Below, one piece after another: positions 33,557-42,387 of a stretch of DNA of 64,000 bases (positions are counted from its first letter, which is position 1; every line of letters starts with the position of its first letter). The stretch comes from Streptomyces sp. Ncost-T10-10d (GTDB taxonomy: Bacteria; Actinomycetota; Actinomycetes; Streptomycetales; Streptomycetaceae): NCBI RefSeq assembly GCF_900091955.1, contig NZ_FMDF01000207.1, positions 124,001-188,000 of the forward strand, in the 5' to 3' direction. Made by a program: the position numbers and the translations under genes. The notes below the pieces were generated by a model. That model was given only the letters and a program-made list of their open reading frames with translations. It searched no databases and was not told where the DNA came from.

Positions 33557-35284
33557 TCACCGGCGGGTCGCCCTCTCGGAAGCGGCGCGGGGGCGGGTGC
33601 GTGAGGCCAGTACCGCTATGTCGTCCTCCGCACCCGGTCCGAACCGTTCGAGGACCTCGTCCAGCAGGTCCTCCAGGCTCCCGCCCGCGGGCAGGGTCAG
33701 TTCCCTGAGGCGGCCGACCGAGACGTCTATGTCCTCGCCGCGCCGCTCCACCAGGCCGTCGGTGTACATGAACAGCACCGTGCCCGGCCCGAACTCCACC
33801 GATACCGTCCGGTACCCGCCGAACCCGGTGCCGAGCGGCGGCCCCACCGGTACCTCGTCGCACAACCGGGTTCCCGCCTCCCCCGGATCGATCAGCACCG
33901 GCGGCAGATGCCCGGCGCTCGCCACATCGCACACCCCGCAGAACCGGTCGACGACAACCAGCAGACAGGTCGCCGCCCGGTCCAGTCCGGACCGTTCGAC
34001 CATCCGGTCCAGCTGTTCCAGGATGCGGTGCGGCGGCAGATCGTCGTCGGCGAACATCCGCAGCAGCGAGCGGTAGTGGCTCATGGCGACCGCCGCCTCC
34101 ACCCCGTGGCCCATCACATCGCCCATCGCCTTCAGATGCCGCCCGTCCCGCAGCGGGATGACGTCGAACCAGTCACCGCCGACCATCACGCTCCGGTCGG
34201 CCGGCAGATAGCGGGTGGCGATCTCGATGTGCGGGTGTGGCGGGCGCGGCTCGGACAACAGGGAGCGTTGCAGCTCCAGGGCGATGGTGTGCTCGTGGCC
34301 GTACCGGCGGGCGTGGTCGAGATCGACGGCGGCCCGGCCCGCGAGTTCCCGGGCGACCACCACGTCCTCGTCCGTGAAGACCGGTGAGTCCCCCGCCCGG
34401 ATCAGGCCGAGGACGCCGAGCGGACGGCCGCGTACGGCGACGGGCACGATGACCACCGAATGCATCCCCAGGGCACGGTAGGCGGCGACCCGCTCGGGGG
34501 CGGGGGCGGAGCGGGCGAGCTCTTCGTCGGTCGTGTGGTTCTCCACGACCGGCTGGTTGGCCGCCAGACAGCGCTGTACGGCCGCACCCTCCTGGTAGTC
34601 GACGTACTCACCGGTCAGTCCGAACCCCGGCAGCTCGTCGCGCAGCCGGGCCACCGCCGTCAGCGCGGCCCTGCGCAGTCGCAGCACACCGGCGGGCGCG
34701 GGGCGCACCGGTGCGGCGACGTCGGGCGGGAACACCTCGACCGTGGCGAGGTCCGCCAGCCCCGGCACGACGAGGTCGACGAGCTCCGCACAGGTGGTGT
34801 CCATGTCGAGCGTGGTGCCGATCCGGGCCGCCGCGGTGTCGAGCATGGTCAGATGCCGCCGGGCCTGTTCCAGCTCGCGCCGCCCCTTGTCCGAGGCCAT
34901 GACCTCCATCACGATCCCCGCCACGCCCACGATCCGCCCGCCGACCTCCAGCCGGTGGTACGCCCCGTGCCAGTACCGCCGGACCGAGCCCGCCGCAGAG
35001 GCGGTGACTCCGCTGGACGTGATCTCGCGGGGCTTCCCGTCGGCGAGCACGGCCCGCATCATGTCCTCGCCCGCGTCGACTCCCGGGAGGACCTCGGAGA
35101 CGGTGCGACCGAGGTGTTCGGCGGCCGGAATGCCGTTGAGCCGTTCGAGGGCCGGGTTGACGTACAGGTAGCGCAGCCCCGTGTCGAGCACGCCCACACC
35201 GGCCATGGTGCCGTCGACCAGGGCAGCCGCCAGGGCCGTGGGGTCGAACGGCACCACGCTGTCGGCGTACGCATCGGCCTGCAC
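33557..35284 (-). CDS. PAS-GAF-PP2C/SpoIIE serine phosphatase
   Basis: 575 residues; GTG start five bases after a perfect AGGAGG. PAS domain, residues about 15-130 (DTGLRYLYVNPALERLNG). GAF domain, about 145-310 (TLDMDTTCAELVDLVVPGLAD, ALGMHSVVIVPVAVRGRPLG). C-terminal SpoIIE/PP2C domain, about 330-560: LPADRSVMVGGDWFDVIPL, MGDVMGHGVEAAVAM, FMYTDGLVERRG and EDDIAVLASR, with the metal-binding Asp residues in place. Such proteins dephosphorylate anti-sigma-antagonists and so activate alternative sigma factors. No partner STAS or kinase gene is adjacent. Confidence 0.94.
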   Translation of the reverse strand: MQADAYADSVVPFDPTALAAALVDGTMAGVGVLDTGLRYLYVNPALERLNGIPAAEHLGRTVSEVLPGVDAGEDMMRAVLADGKPREITSSGVTASAAGSVRRYWHGAYHRLEVGGRIVGVAGIVMEVMASDKGRRELEQARRHLTMLDTAAARIGTTLDMDTTCAELVDLVVPGLADLATVEVFPPDVAAPVRPAPAGVLRLRRAALTAVARLRDELPGFGLTGEYVDYQEGAAVQRCLAANQPVVENHTTDEELARSAPAPERVAAYRALGMHSVVIVPVAVRGRPLGVLGLIRAGDSPVFTDEDVVVARELAGRAAVDLDHARRYGHEHTIALELQRSLLSEPRPPHPHIEIATRYLPADRSVMVGGDWFDVIPLRDGRHLKAMGDVMGHGVEAAVAMSHYRSLLRMFADDDLPPHRILEQLDRMVERSGLDRAATCLLVVVDRFCGVCDVASAGHLPPVLIDPGEAGTRLCDEVPVGPPLGTGFGGYRTVSVEFGPGTVLFMYTDGLVERRGEDIDVSVGRLRELTLPAGGSLEDLLDEVLERFGPGAEDDIAVLASRTRPRAASERATRR

Positions 35285-35724
35285 GTCAACCTCCTGGGAC
35301 GGACACGGACGTCCCGCTGCCCGGCATTCAATCGTCGGCCGCCCGTGCCCTCCGCGCATCCGCACCGGGTCCCGTCATGTCCTCTTTCGCCGGACGGGGC
35401 CCGCCTTCCCCCTCGGTGCGCGTGCGGCCCGCCGGTCCCCTCCGCGGCTTCCCGCGGGGCATCAGGAGCCCCCGAGGCCGGCCCCGAGGCCGTCCACCCG
35501 GGGCAGGGCACCACCCGGCCGCGGCCGACGCACTCCGCAGCCTCGCGGAACGCGGCCGACCGGACATCCTCGACCTCGAAGCAGCGATCATTCAGCTGTA
35601 CGCGCTACGGGTCCTCCCTCACATGGTCTTCGGCTCGTACGGAACAGCCACCGACGACGCCACCACCGACCGTCCGATCACAAGCGGCGTCGACATGTTC
35701 CCGGGCCACTACGCCCCCGGGGAC
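35285..35724 (+). other. Gene-poor interval with one possible unknown ORF
   Basis: Across 440 bases between the phosphatase and DUF1876 genes no family is recognised. A plus-strand frame (from ATG 35377) is open through the region and contains a protein-like stretch at about 35535-35640 (LRSLAERGRPDILDLEAAII, ALRVLPHMVFGSYGTATDD). Its N-terminal 50 residues are Pro/Arg-rich noise, and its stop at 36030 lies inside the DUF1876 gene on the other strand. It may be a gene remnant. Confidence 0.35.
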
Positions 35725-35997
35725 TCAGGTGAGCGGGTGCGATGTCCGCCCGGACGCCTCGTCGATCTCGTCGTGCGCCTTCGTCAGCATCTTCATCGCC
35801 AGCTCATTGAGTGCTCTGGCTCCAGCGATCTCCTCGCCGACCCTCGGCTGATCCTTGTCGGAGGGGTGACGGCTCGCATATCCATGGGCCCGCACCTCGT
35901 TCCCGTCCGGAAGCCGCACCAGGGCGGCCGCACGGGTGCGGTGGGAGTCCTCCTCGAATTCCATGTCCACGTGCCACCCGACAGTTGTCTTCGTCAT
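35725..35997 (-). CDS. DUF1876 domain protein
   Basis: 90 residues; the ATG follows GGAGGTGA by five bases, so the start is firm. It shows the DUF1876 pattern KTTVGWHVDMEFEEDSHRTR, RAAALVRLPDGNEVRAHGYA and IAGARALNELAMKML, a dsRBD-like alpha/beta fold of small actinobacterial proteins of unknown role. The gene stands alone. Confidence 0.88.
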   Translation of the reverse strand: MTKTTVGWHVDMEFEEDSHRTRAAALVRLPDGNEVRAHGYASRHPSDKDQPRVGEEIAGARALNELAMKMLTKAHDEIDEASGRTSHPLT

Positions 35998-36083
35998 GAC
36001 GATCACCTCCCTACCAGGGTGCGCCCGTAACCCCGCCCCTGCACCACGACACCTCCCCCGCCGCCCGCTATAGGCTCCGCGTC

Positions 36084-36545
36084 ATGAGCGTCGACGTAGA
36101 GATCGTCAACGAAGCGACTGGGGAGATCGTGGCCGCCTTCGCCCGGCTGCTGCCCCAACTGTCCTCGACCGCCCGTCCGCTGGATCACGAGGCGGTCGAC
36201 CGGCTGGTGCGGTGCGAGACGAATACAGTGCTCGTCGCTCGCGCCGCGGGCAGCATCGTCGGAACGCTGACGCTGCTTCTGCTTCCCGTGCCGACCGGGC
36301 TGCGGGCCCGCATCGAAGACGTCGTGGTCGACACCGAAGCGCGCGGGCAGGGGATCGCGGCCCTGCTGACGCAGGAGGCGCTGACGCTGGCCCGGGAGGC
36401 GGGTGCGCGGACCGTCGACCTCACCTCCCGGCCGGACCGCGCCGCCGCGAACCGGCTGTACGAGCGTCTGGGCTTCCGGGCGCGGGAGTCGACGGTCTAC
36501 CGATACCCGATGGACGGCCCGGAGCCGCGCCCGGTCCGGGCGTAG
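36084..36545 (+). CDS. GNAT-family N-acetyltransferase
   Basis: 153 residues. The acetyl-CoA motif is VVDTEARGQGIAALLTQEAL, followed by the C-terminal RPDRAAANRLYERLGFRAR, the usual GNAT ending. Acceptor unknown. Its last 49 bases overlap the 3' end of the hydrolase gene on the other strand, so the two genes are strictly tail-to-tail and their transcripts must overlap. Confidence 0.92.
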   Translation: MSVDVEIVNEATGEIVAAFARLLPQLSSTARPLDHEAVDRLVRCETNTVLVARAAGSIVGTLTLLLLPVPTGLRARIEDVVVDTEARGQGIAALLTQEALTLAREAGARTVDLTSRPDRAAANRLYERLGFRARESTVYRYPMDGPEPRPVRA

Positions 36546-37264
36546 TCCGGCCGGTCGAGGTCCAGCCGGTCGAGGTCGAGGGTTCCGTGCGTCGCCGGAG
36601 CGTCCGACGGGAGCCGGAGTGCGGTCGCAACGGCCTCGGGGAGCGCGGCCGGGTCCAGCAGGCCGGTGGCGATCCATGTCGTCAGCGCGTGCCAGGTACG
36701 GGCGCGTCGGAGCATCGCGTGGTCGCTGCGCCGGATCGCGACCAGACAGGTGTGGGCACCGGCGCGGCGGGCGCGGCCGGTGAAGGCCTGGGATGCCCGG
36801 GGGCTCGTGATGCGGTCGCGGGTGCTGTGCAGCAGGACGACATCGCGGCCGCCGAGTTGGGCGACCGGATCGTCGGCCGGACACCACGGGGCGAGGCCGA
36901 CCACCCCGCGTACCAGCGGATGACCGGCAGCGCGGAGGGCGGCGCGGGCGCCCATCGAGTGGCCGACCAGGACCACCGGGATCTCGCCGGCCTCGCGGCG
37001 CAGGGCGTCGAGGGCGGCCACGACGTCGTGGAAGGGGTCCTCGCGGGGGCCGTTCCAGCCGCGGTGCGTGTAGCGGGCAGTGCGTACGAGAACGTCCGTT
37101 GCGCCGTCGCCCGTCGCCGCGGCGATGGCCCGCGCGAACGGGCGCATCCGCAGGGCGGGGAGGTTCAGCGGGCCGGGCGGGGGCGGGCCCAGGCCCGTTT
37201 CCGCGCCGCCGTGCAGCAGTAACACGGCCGCGGACGGGCGGACGGCGGACGGCGGTTCTGTCAT
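36497..37264 (-). CDS. Alpha/beta hydrolase (dienelactone hydrolase-like)
   Basis: 255 residues, ATG six bases after AGGAGG. LLLHGGAETG is the oxyanion region and VVLVGHSMGARAALRAAG carries the nucleophile Ser in the elbow. LLHSTRDRITSP holds the catalytic Asp and RRSDHAMLRRARTW the His. The typical N-terminal hydrophobic segment of secreted lipases is missing, so it is cytoplasmic. The C-terminal 30 residues are Asp/Arg-rich and lie in the overlap with the GNAT gene. Confidence 0.88.
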   Translation of the reverse strand: MTEPPSAVRPSAAVLLLHGGAETGLGPPPPGPLNLPALRMRPFARAIAAATGDGATDVLVRTARYTHRGWNGPREDPFHDVVAALDALRREAGEIPVVLVGHSMGARAALRAAGHPLVRGVVGLAPWCPADDPVAQLGGRDVVLLHSTRDRITSPRASQAFTGRARRAGAHTCLVAIRRSDHAMLRRARTWHALTTWIATGLLDPAALPEAVATALRLPSDAPATHGTLDLDRLDLDRPDYARTGRGSGPSIGYR

Positions 37265-37349
37265 GCGTGCCTCCTGGCGCGGGAGCCGGACCCGTAACGA
37301 GCATGCTGTACGGAACACTTCCGCAGCACCGGACCACGGAGGAAACGAC

Positions 37350-37835
37350 ATGGGATCGTCACCACACATCGGCAGTACCGTCCAGGACTTCACGCTGCCG
37401 GGTGGTGCGCTCACCGGCGAGACGTTCGAGCGCCGCGACTACACCCTCTCCGCCGCACGCGGCCGTGCCGTGGTCCTCGCGTTCTATCCGGGCGACAACA
37501 CGACCGTGTGCACCAAGCAGCTCTGCTCGTACTCCTCGGGCATGGAGACCTTCGGCGAGCTCGACGCGGAGGTCTGGGGAATCAGTCCACAGGGTGTGGA
37601 CAGCCATGAGTCGTTCGCCCGCGCCCACGGGCTGCGGATGCCGCTGCTCGCGGACACCGGACGGGAGATCGCCCGGGCGTACGGTGTCGCGGCGCCCGGG
37701 ATCGGGGTGCGCCGCGCGGTCTTCCTCATCGGGCCGGACGGCGTACTGCGCTGGAAGCATGTCGCCCTGCTCGGAGCCACGTTCCAGTCACTGGACACGC
37801 TGGCCGAACACCTGTCCGGCATCAAAAACGCGTAA
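37350..37835 (+). CDS. Peroxiredoxin (BCP/AhpC type)
   Basis: 161 residues, ATG behind GGAGGAAA. It has the thioredoxin fold with IGSTVQDFTLPGG, the peroxidatic Cys in FYPGDNTTVCTKQLC with a second Cys five residues later, as in the atypical 2-Cys BCP group, and GVRRAVFLIGPDGVLRW at the C-terminal strand. It reduces hydrogen peroxide or alkyl peroxides with thioredoxin. The gene is 120 bases upstream of the NfeD/flotillin pair. Confidence 0.93.
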   Translation: MGSSPHIGSTVQDFTLPGGALTGETFERRDYTLSAARGRAVVLAFYPGDNTTVCTKQLCSYSSGMETFGELDAEVWGISPQGVDSHESFARAHGLRMPLLADTGREIARAYGVAAPGIGVRRAVFLIGPDGVLRWKHVALLGATFQSLDTLAEHLSGIKNA

Positions 37836-37955
37836 AAGATTGCCGGAACCCGGCAGTATCCGTTGCCGGGTATGTATGGGATCATCCAGCCAGTTCGACG
37901 GAAATGTTCGGGGGAGTCATGTTCGGGGGATTTCGGAGATCGGGGAGGTGATCAC

Positions 37956-38465
37956 GTGACCTTGTTTCTCGGTCTCGGCATTGCGGGAATCGTTCTGCTC
38001 GCCCTGTCCCTGATCTTCGACGGCATCCTCGAAGGTCTCTTCGGAGGTGTACTGGACGGCCTCTTCGACGGCCTCCTGTCCCTCCCCGTCATCGCCGGAT
38101 TCCTCTCGATGCTCGGCTTCGGCGGCGCGATCGTGCTCGGCACCACCGGCGCCGGCACGGTCGCCGCAACCGCCGCCGGAGTGCTGGCCGGGGTCGTCGC
38201 GGCCTGGCTGACCTGGAAGTTCAGCCGGGCCCTGATGCGGGACCAGACCAGCGTCACACCGCGCGGCGACGATCTCGTCGGCTCGTCCGGGTCGGTCGTC
38301 ACAGCCATCCCGGCCGACGGTTACGGCGAGGTCCTGCTGCAACTCGCTGGCCAGACAGTGAAGTTGGCGGCCAAGAGCCCGGTGCCGGTCGCACGCGGCA
38401 CCGAGATCTGGGTGGAGTCCGCACTGTCGGCCACCTCGGTCGCGGTCCGCCCCGTCGAGCGCTGA
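37956..38465 (+). CDS. NfeD-like membrane protein (first flotillin pair)
   Basis: 169 residues; the GTG follows GGAGGTGATCAC. TM helices lie at residues 2-25, about 45-65 and 70-95 (LFLGLGIAGIVLLALSLIF, FLSMLGFGGAIVLG, AGVLAGVVAAWLTWKF). A C-terminal OB-fold follows, with the NfeD signature LVGSSGSVVTAIPADGYGEV. NfeD proteins accompany flotillins and help organise membrane domains. The flotillin gene starts 71 bases downstream. Confidence 0.88.
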   Translation: MTLFLGLGIAGIVLLALSLIFDGILEGLFGGVLDGLFDGLLSLPVIAGFLSMLGFGGAIVLGTTGAGTVAATAAGVLAGVVAAWLTWKFSRALMRDQTSVTPRGDDLVGSSGSVVTAIPADGYGEVLLQLAGQTVKLAAKSPVPVARGTEIWVESALSATSVAVRPVER

Positions 38466-38536
38466 CCACCGCCCGAGCCGATACACCGCCCGAAATCAAG
38501 CTGCCGTCCCCGCAGGGAGGCAGGGGGGACACCCTT

Positions 38537-39994
38537 ATGAGCCCAGTCGTGACCGCAGTCATAGGAGTCGTCGTACTCCTGGTACTGCTCGCCCTCGTCG
38601 TCATCACCCGCTACAAGGTCGCCGGGCCCAGCGAGGCGTTCATCATCACGGGACGCCGCGGCAAGAAGTCGACCGACCCGGTGACCGGCCGTACCAGCAT
38701 CGACAACAGCGGCCAGAAGGTCGTCGTCGGCGGCGGAGTCTTCGTCGTCCCGTTCGTCCAGCAGAAGTTCACCCTGGACCTGTCCAGCCGGCACATCCCG
38801 GTGGCCGTGCGCGGAGCGGTCACCCTGCGCGGTGTGAAGTCCCACCTCGAAGGCGTCGCGATCGTCAAGGTCGGCGGCAACGAGGAAGCGATCCGGGCCG
38901 CGGCCCAGCGATTCCTGCAGCAACAGGACGGCATCGTCGGCTTCACCCAGGAAGTGCTCTCCGGCGCACTGCGCGCCATCGTGGGCCGGATGTCGGTCGA
39001 GGACATCATCCGCGACCGTGCCGCGTTCGCCGGCCAGGTCGCGGAGGAGGCCGAGGCCAGCCTCTCCGGGCAGGGCCTGATCCTTGATGCCTTCCAGATC
39101 CAGGACATCACCACCGAGGGCTCCTACCTCGAAGACCTCGGCCGCCCCGAGGCCGCCCGCGCCAAGCAGGAGGCGGACATCGCGGAGGCGATCGCCAAGC
39201 GCGCCTCCGAGCAGGCCCGGCTCAAGGCCGCCGAGGAGATCGCGATCGCCGAACGGACCTTCTACCTCAAGCAGGCCGAGATCAAGGCCGAGACGGAAGC
39301 CGCCGCGGCCAAGGCCAACGCGGCGGGCCCGCTCGCCGAGGCGGCCCGCCAGCAGGAAGTCCTCGCAGAGCAGGAGAAGGTCGCCCAGCGCCAGGCCGCA
39401 CTGACCGACCGCGAACTCGACACCAAGGTCCGCAAGCCCGCCGACGCCGCCCGCTACCAGGCCGAGCAGGAAGCCGAGGCTCGCCGGATCGCCCAGGTCA
39501 AGGAGGCCGAGGCGGACGCCGAGCGGTCCCGGCTGACCGGTCAGGGCGAGAAGCTGCACCGCTCGGCCCTCGCCGACGCCGTGCGCATCGAGGGCGAGGC
39601 GGAAGCCGCGGCCATCGCGGCAAAGGGCGCGGCCGAGGCCGAGGCCATGCAGAAGAAGGCGGACGCCTTCGCCCGGTACGGCGACGCGGCCGTGCTCCAG
39701 ATGCTGGTCGAGGTGCTGCCGCACGTCGTCGCCAAGGCGTCCGAGCCGCTGAGCGCCATCGACAAGATGACCGTGATCTCGACGGATGGCGCGAGCCAAC
39801 TGTCGCGTACGGTCACGGACAACGTCGCCCAGGGCATGGAACTCCTCAGCTCCACCACGGGAGTCGACCTGGCGGCGCTGCTGAAGAACCTCAAGGGCGG
39901 TACGGCTGCCGCGACTTCCGCCGATCTGCCCGACCGGGCACCGGACGCGTCCCCCGCCGCATCCGCCAACGGGAAGATCGAGATCACCGACTGA
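38537..39994 (+). CDS. Flotillin/SPFH-domain protein (first pair)
   Basis: 485 residues. One N-terminal TM helix (VVTAVIGVVVLLVLLALVVI) is followed by the SPFH/band-7 domain (SEAFIITGRRGKK, VVPFVQQKFTLDLSSR). A long coiled coil follows, rich in repeated E-A units (AAAAKANAAGPLAEAARQQE, EQEAEARRIAQVKEAEADAE). The tail is Ala/Pro-rich. Flotillins assemble into cages that order lipids and scaffold proteins. It is paired with the NfeD gene upstream and ended by a strong hairpin. Confidence 0.95.
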   Translation: MSPVVTAVIGVVVLLVLLALVVITRYKVAGPSEAFIITGRRGKKSTDPVTGRTSIDNSGQKVVVGGGVFVVPFVQQKFTLDLSSRHIPVAVRGAVTLRGVKSHLEGVAIVKVGGNEEAIRAAAQRFLQQQDGIVGFTQEVLSGALRAIVGRMSVEDIIRDRAAFAGQVAEEAEASLSGQGLILDAFQIQDITTEGSYLEDLGRPEAARAKQEADIAEAIAKRASEQARLKAAEEIAIAERTFYLKQAEIKAETEAAAAKANAAGPLAEAARQQEVLAEQEKVAQRQAALTDRELDTKVRKPADAARYQAEQEAEARRIAQVKEAEADAERSRLTGQGEKLHRSALADAVRIEGEAEAAAIAAKGAAEAEAMQKKADAFARYGDAAVLQMLVEVLPHVVAKASEPLSAIDKMTVISTDGASQLSRTVTDNVAQGMELLSSTTGVDLAALLKNLKGGTAAATSADLPDRAPDASPAASANGKIEITD

Positions 39995-40012
39995 TCCGGC
40001 CCGCACCACGCC

Positions 40013-40045
40013 CGTGCCCGGCCGGCACCGCACCGGCCGGGCACG
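40013..40045. terminator. Hairpin after the flotillin gene
   Basis: CGTGCCCGGCCGG and its exact complement form a 13-base stem around a 7-base CACCGCA loop, between the convergent flotillin and nitroreductase-like genes. It can act in both directions. Confidence 0.8.
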
Positions 40046-40073
40046 CGCACGTCCGGACCGGTGGAGCCCGGCG

Positions 40074-40469
40074 TCAGTCCGCCAGATCCACCCGCACCGT
40101 CAGCAGGTTCGTGCCCAGGGCCCGCACCACGGCGCTGTTGTAGCGCGGCAGCCTCCTGAGCCGGGCGCGGGCGTCGTCCTCGGGAAGGAGGTGGGCGGTG
40201 CCGGTGTGCCACTGGCCCTTGATGCGGACCCGGACCCGGGGGTCGGCCTGGATATTGCGTACGTACTGCGACTTCTCGCCGTACTCCGAGACCAGCCAGA
40301 ACTCCTGGCCGACGCGGCTGCCGCCGACCGGGGTGCGGCGCGGGAGGCCGGAGGTGCGGCCCGTCGTCTCCAGGAGGGCCTGCGACCGCGACTGTCTGGC
40401 GAGCGGGTTGACGACATGCCGCTGGAACGACGTGACCGCCCGGAACTTGAGCTCTCGGCTGCGCGACAT
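40074..40469 (-). CDS. Deazaflavin (F420)-dependent nitroreductase-family protein
   Basis: 131 residues, ATG after GGAAGGA. TTGRTSGLPRRTPVGGSRVG matches the cofactor loop of the DDN/FDOR-B family, with WLVSEYGEKSQYVRNI and DPRVRVRIKGQWHTGTA downstream. These split-barrel proteins use F420 or FMN to reduce quinones and nitro-compounds and are characteristic of actinobacteria. Confidence 0.9.
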   Translation of the reverse strand: MSRSRELKFRAVTSFQRHVVNPLARQSRSQALLETTGRTSGLPRRTPVGGSRVGQEFWLVSEYGEKSQYVRNIQADPRVRVRIKGQWHTGTAHLLPEDDARARLRRLPRYNSAVVRALGTNLLTVRVDLAD

Positions 40470-40664
40470 TCTCGGTCCTTCCGCCGGTTGCTGCGGTCGT
40501 CGCCCGGAGGCGGCCTCGGCGACACACCGGTCCGGGTGAGTTTAGTCATGGGCCCGCCCCACGCCCGTACGCCGGAGACGGCGGGAGCCTCCGGATAAGG
40601 TAATGCGTAGCTAAAGAGATCACCAAGTACGTCAATATGCCGCCGTACCTCTCGGGAGGAAGCC

Positions 40665-41135
40665 ATGGGAACCCACCGCACCACGCTGCCCGGAGTCGGT
40701 GTGCAGTACGACTACACGACCGAGTCGGGACAGCACATTTCCGTCGTCGTCCACCACGACGGGCGGCGGTTCATCGGCTTCTACGACCAGGACGATCCTG
40801 ATTCGTGCCGGCTCTCGGTACCCCTGACACCGCAGGAGGCCACCGGTCTCGCGCACCTCATCGACGCCGCGCCGATCGACGCGGTACGGACCGAGGGCAT
40901 CGACCTCGTCACCGAGCACATACCGCTCGGGACGCGCTCTCCGTACGGCGGGCGGCTGCTCGGGGACACCCGGGCGCGGACGCGGACGGGAGCCTCGATC
41001 GTGGCCGTGCTGCGGACGCACAGTGCGCATCCGTCGCCCGGACCGGACTTCCGGCTGGCCATCGGGGACACGCTCGTTGTCGTGGGTACGCGTGAGGGCG
41101 TCGACGCGCTCTCCGAGATCATTGCGGAGGGCTGA
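40665..41135 (+). CDS. RCK-type regulatory subunit of a cation/proton antiporter
   Basis: 156 residues, ATG after GGGAGGA. The N-terminal part (QYDYTTESGQHISVVVHHDG) resembles KhtT. The C-terminal RCK_C domain (about 75-156) reads IPLGTRSPYGGRLLG, TGASIVAVLRTHS and FRLAIGDTLVVVGTREGVDAL. In KhtT this domain binds c-di-AMP and controls the transporter, but ligand residues cannot be judged here. It is two bases upstream of the antiporter gene. Confidence 0.9.
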   Translation: MGTHRTTLPGVGVQYDYTTESGQHISVVVHHDGRRFIGFYDQDDPDSCRLSVPLTPQEATGLAHLIDAAPIDAVRTEGIDLVTEHIPLGTRSPYGGRLLGDTRARTRTGASIVAVLRTHSAHPSPGPDFRLAIGDTLVVVGTREGVDALSEIIAEG

Positions 41136-41137
41136 CC

Positions 41138-42385
41138 GTGCACGACACGACCGCGCTGCTGGTGGAGCTCGGCTCCGTCATTCTGGGCCTCGGAATCATC
41201 GGGCGGCTCGCCGGACGAATAGGGCTCTCACCGATCCCGCTCTATCTGCTGGCGGGGCTCGCCTTCGGCGAGGGCGGGCTGCTGCCGCTCGGAGCCAGTG
41301 AGGAATTCACCGCCGTCGGCGCCGAGATCGGCGTCATTCTGCTGCTGCTCCTGCTCGGTCTCGAGTACAGCGCCTCGGAGCTGGTGACCAGCCTCAAGAC
41401 GCAATATCCTTCCGGCGCCGTGGACTTCGTACTCAACGCGACCCCGGGCGCGGTGGCGGCGCTGCTGCTCGGGTGGGGGCCCGTGGGAGCCGTCGCACTG
41501 GCCGGTGTCACCTGGATCTCGTCGTCCGGGGTCATCGCGAAGGTGCTCACCGATCTGGGGCGGCTGGGGAACCGGGAGACGCCCGTCATCCTCGGTGTTC
41601 TGGTCATCGAGGACCTGTCGATGGCCGTCTATCTGCCGCTGCTCACCGCGATGCTCGCGGGCGTGGGATTCGCCGGGGGCAGCATCGCGCTGCTCATCGC
41701 ACTCGGCACCGTCGGGTTCGTGCTCTATCTGGCACTGCGGCACGGGCGGCTCATCAGCCGGGCCGTGTCCTCCGACAATCCGGAGATGCTGCTCCTGGTC
41801 GTGCTCGGGCTGACCGTCCTGGTGGCCGGCGTGGCACAGGAGCTGCAGGTCTCCGCGGCCGTCGGGGCGTTCCTGGTCGGTATCGCGCTCTCGGGCGAGG
41901 TCGCCGAGGGGGCGCGCAAGCTGCTGACGCCGCTGCGGGATCTGTTCGCCGCCGTCTTCTTCGTGTTCTTCGGACTTTCCACCGATCCGGCCGAGATTCC
42001 GCCGGTACTGCTTCCGGCGGCACTGCTGGCCGTCGTCACCGTCCTCACCAAGATCGGCACCGGGTGGTACGCGGCCCGGCGGGCCGGGATCGGTTCGCGC
42101 GGGCGGTGGCGGGCCGGCGGAACGCTCGTCGCACGTGGCGAGTTCTCCATCGTCATCGCCGGCCTGGCCGTGGCGACCGAGCCCCGTATCGGGCCCATCG
42201 CCACCGCGTACGTCCTCATCCTCGTCATCGTCGGACCGCTCACCGCCCGCTGGACCCAGCCGGTCGCGACCCGGATCCAGGCGTGGCGGGACCGGAACGG
42301 CAAGGACGGGACAGGGGCCGGCGAAATTCCCGTGGCCCGTCCGGCGCCCGCCGCGCAGGAGGAGTTCGTCTCCTCCGCCGACTGA
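41138..42385 (+). CDS. CPA2-type cation/proton antiporter (KhtU/KefB-like)
   Basis: 415 residues from GTG 41138. About 12-13 TM helices, with the CPA2 core motifs LLGLEYSASELVTSLKTQ and GVTWISSSGVIAKVLTDLGR, plus VLVIEDLSMAVYLPLLTAML holding the conserved Asp pair. ALSGEVAEGARKLLTPLRDL is the typical loop near the C-terminal half. It exchanges potassium or sodium for protons and is controlled by the small RCK protein encoded directly upstream. Its stop lies two bases from the MarR gene stop. Confidence 0.93.
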   Translation: MHDTTALLVELGSVILGLGIIGRLAGRIGLSPIPLYLLAGLAFGEGGLLPLGASEEFTAVGAEIGVILLLLLLGLEYSASELVTSLKTQYPSGAVDFVLNATPGAVAALLLGWGPVGAVALAGVTWISSSGVIAKVLTDLGRLGNRETPVILGVLVIEDLSMAVYLPLLTAMLAGVGFAGGSIALLIALGTVGFVLYLALRHGRLISRAVSSDNPEMLLLVVLGLTVLVAGVAQELQVSAAVGAFLVGIALSGEVAEGARKLLTPLRDLFAAVFFVFFGLSTDPAEIPPVLLPAALLAVVTVLTKIGTGWYAARRAGIGSRGRWRAGGTLVARGEFSIVIAGLAVATEPRIGPIATAYVLILVIVGPLTARWTQPVATRIQAWRDRNGKDGTGAGEIPVARPAPAAQEEFVSSAD

Positions 42386-42387
42386 GG

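Noticed and set aside
38321..40033. A 570-residue minus-strand ORF opposite the first flotillin
   Set aside because: Same shadow effect; the plus-strand SPFH domain is unambiguous.
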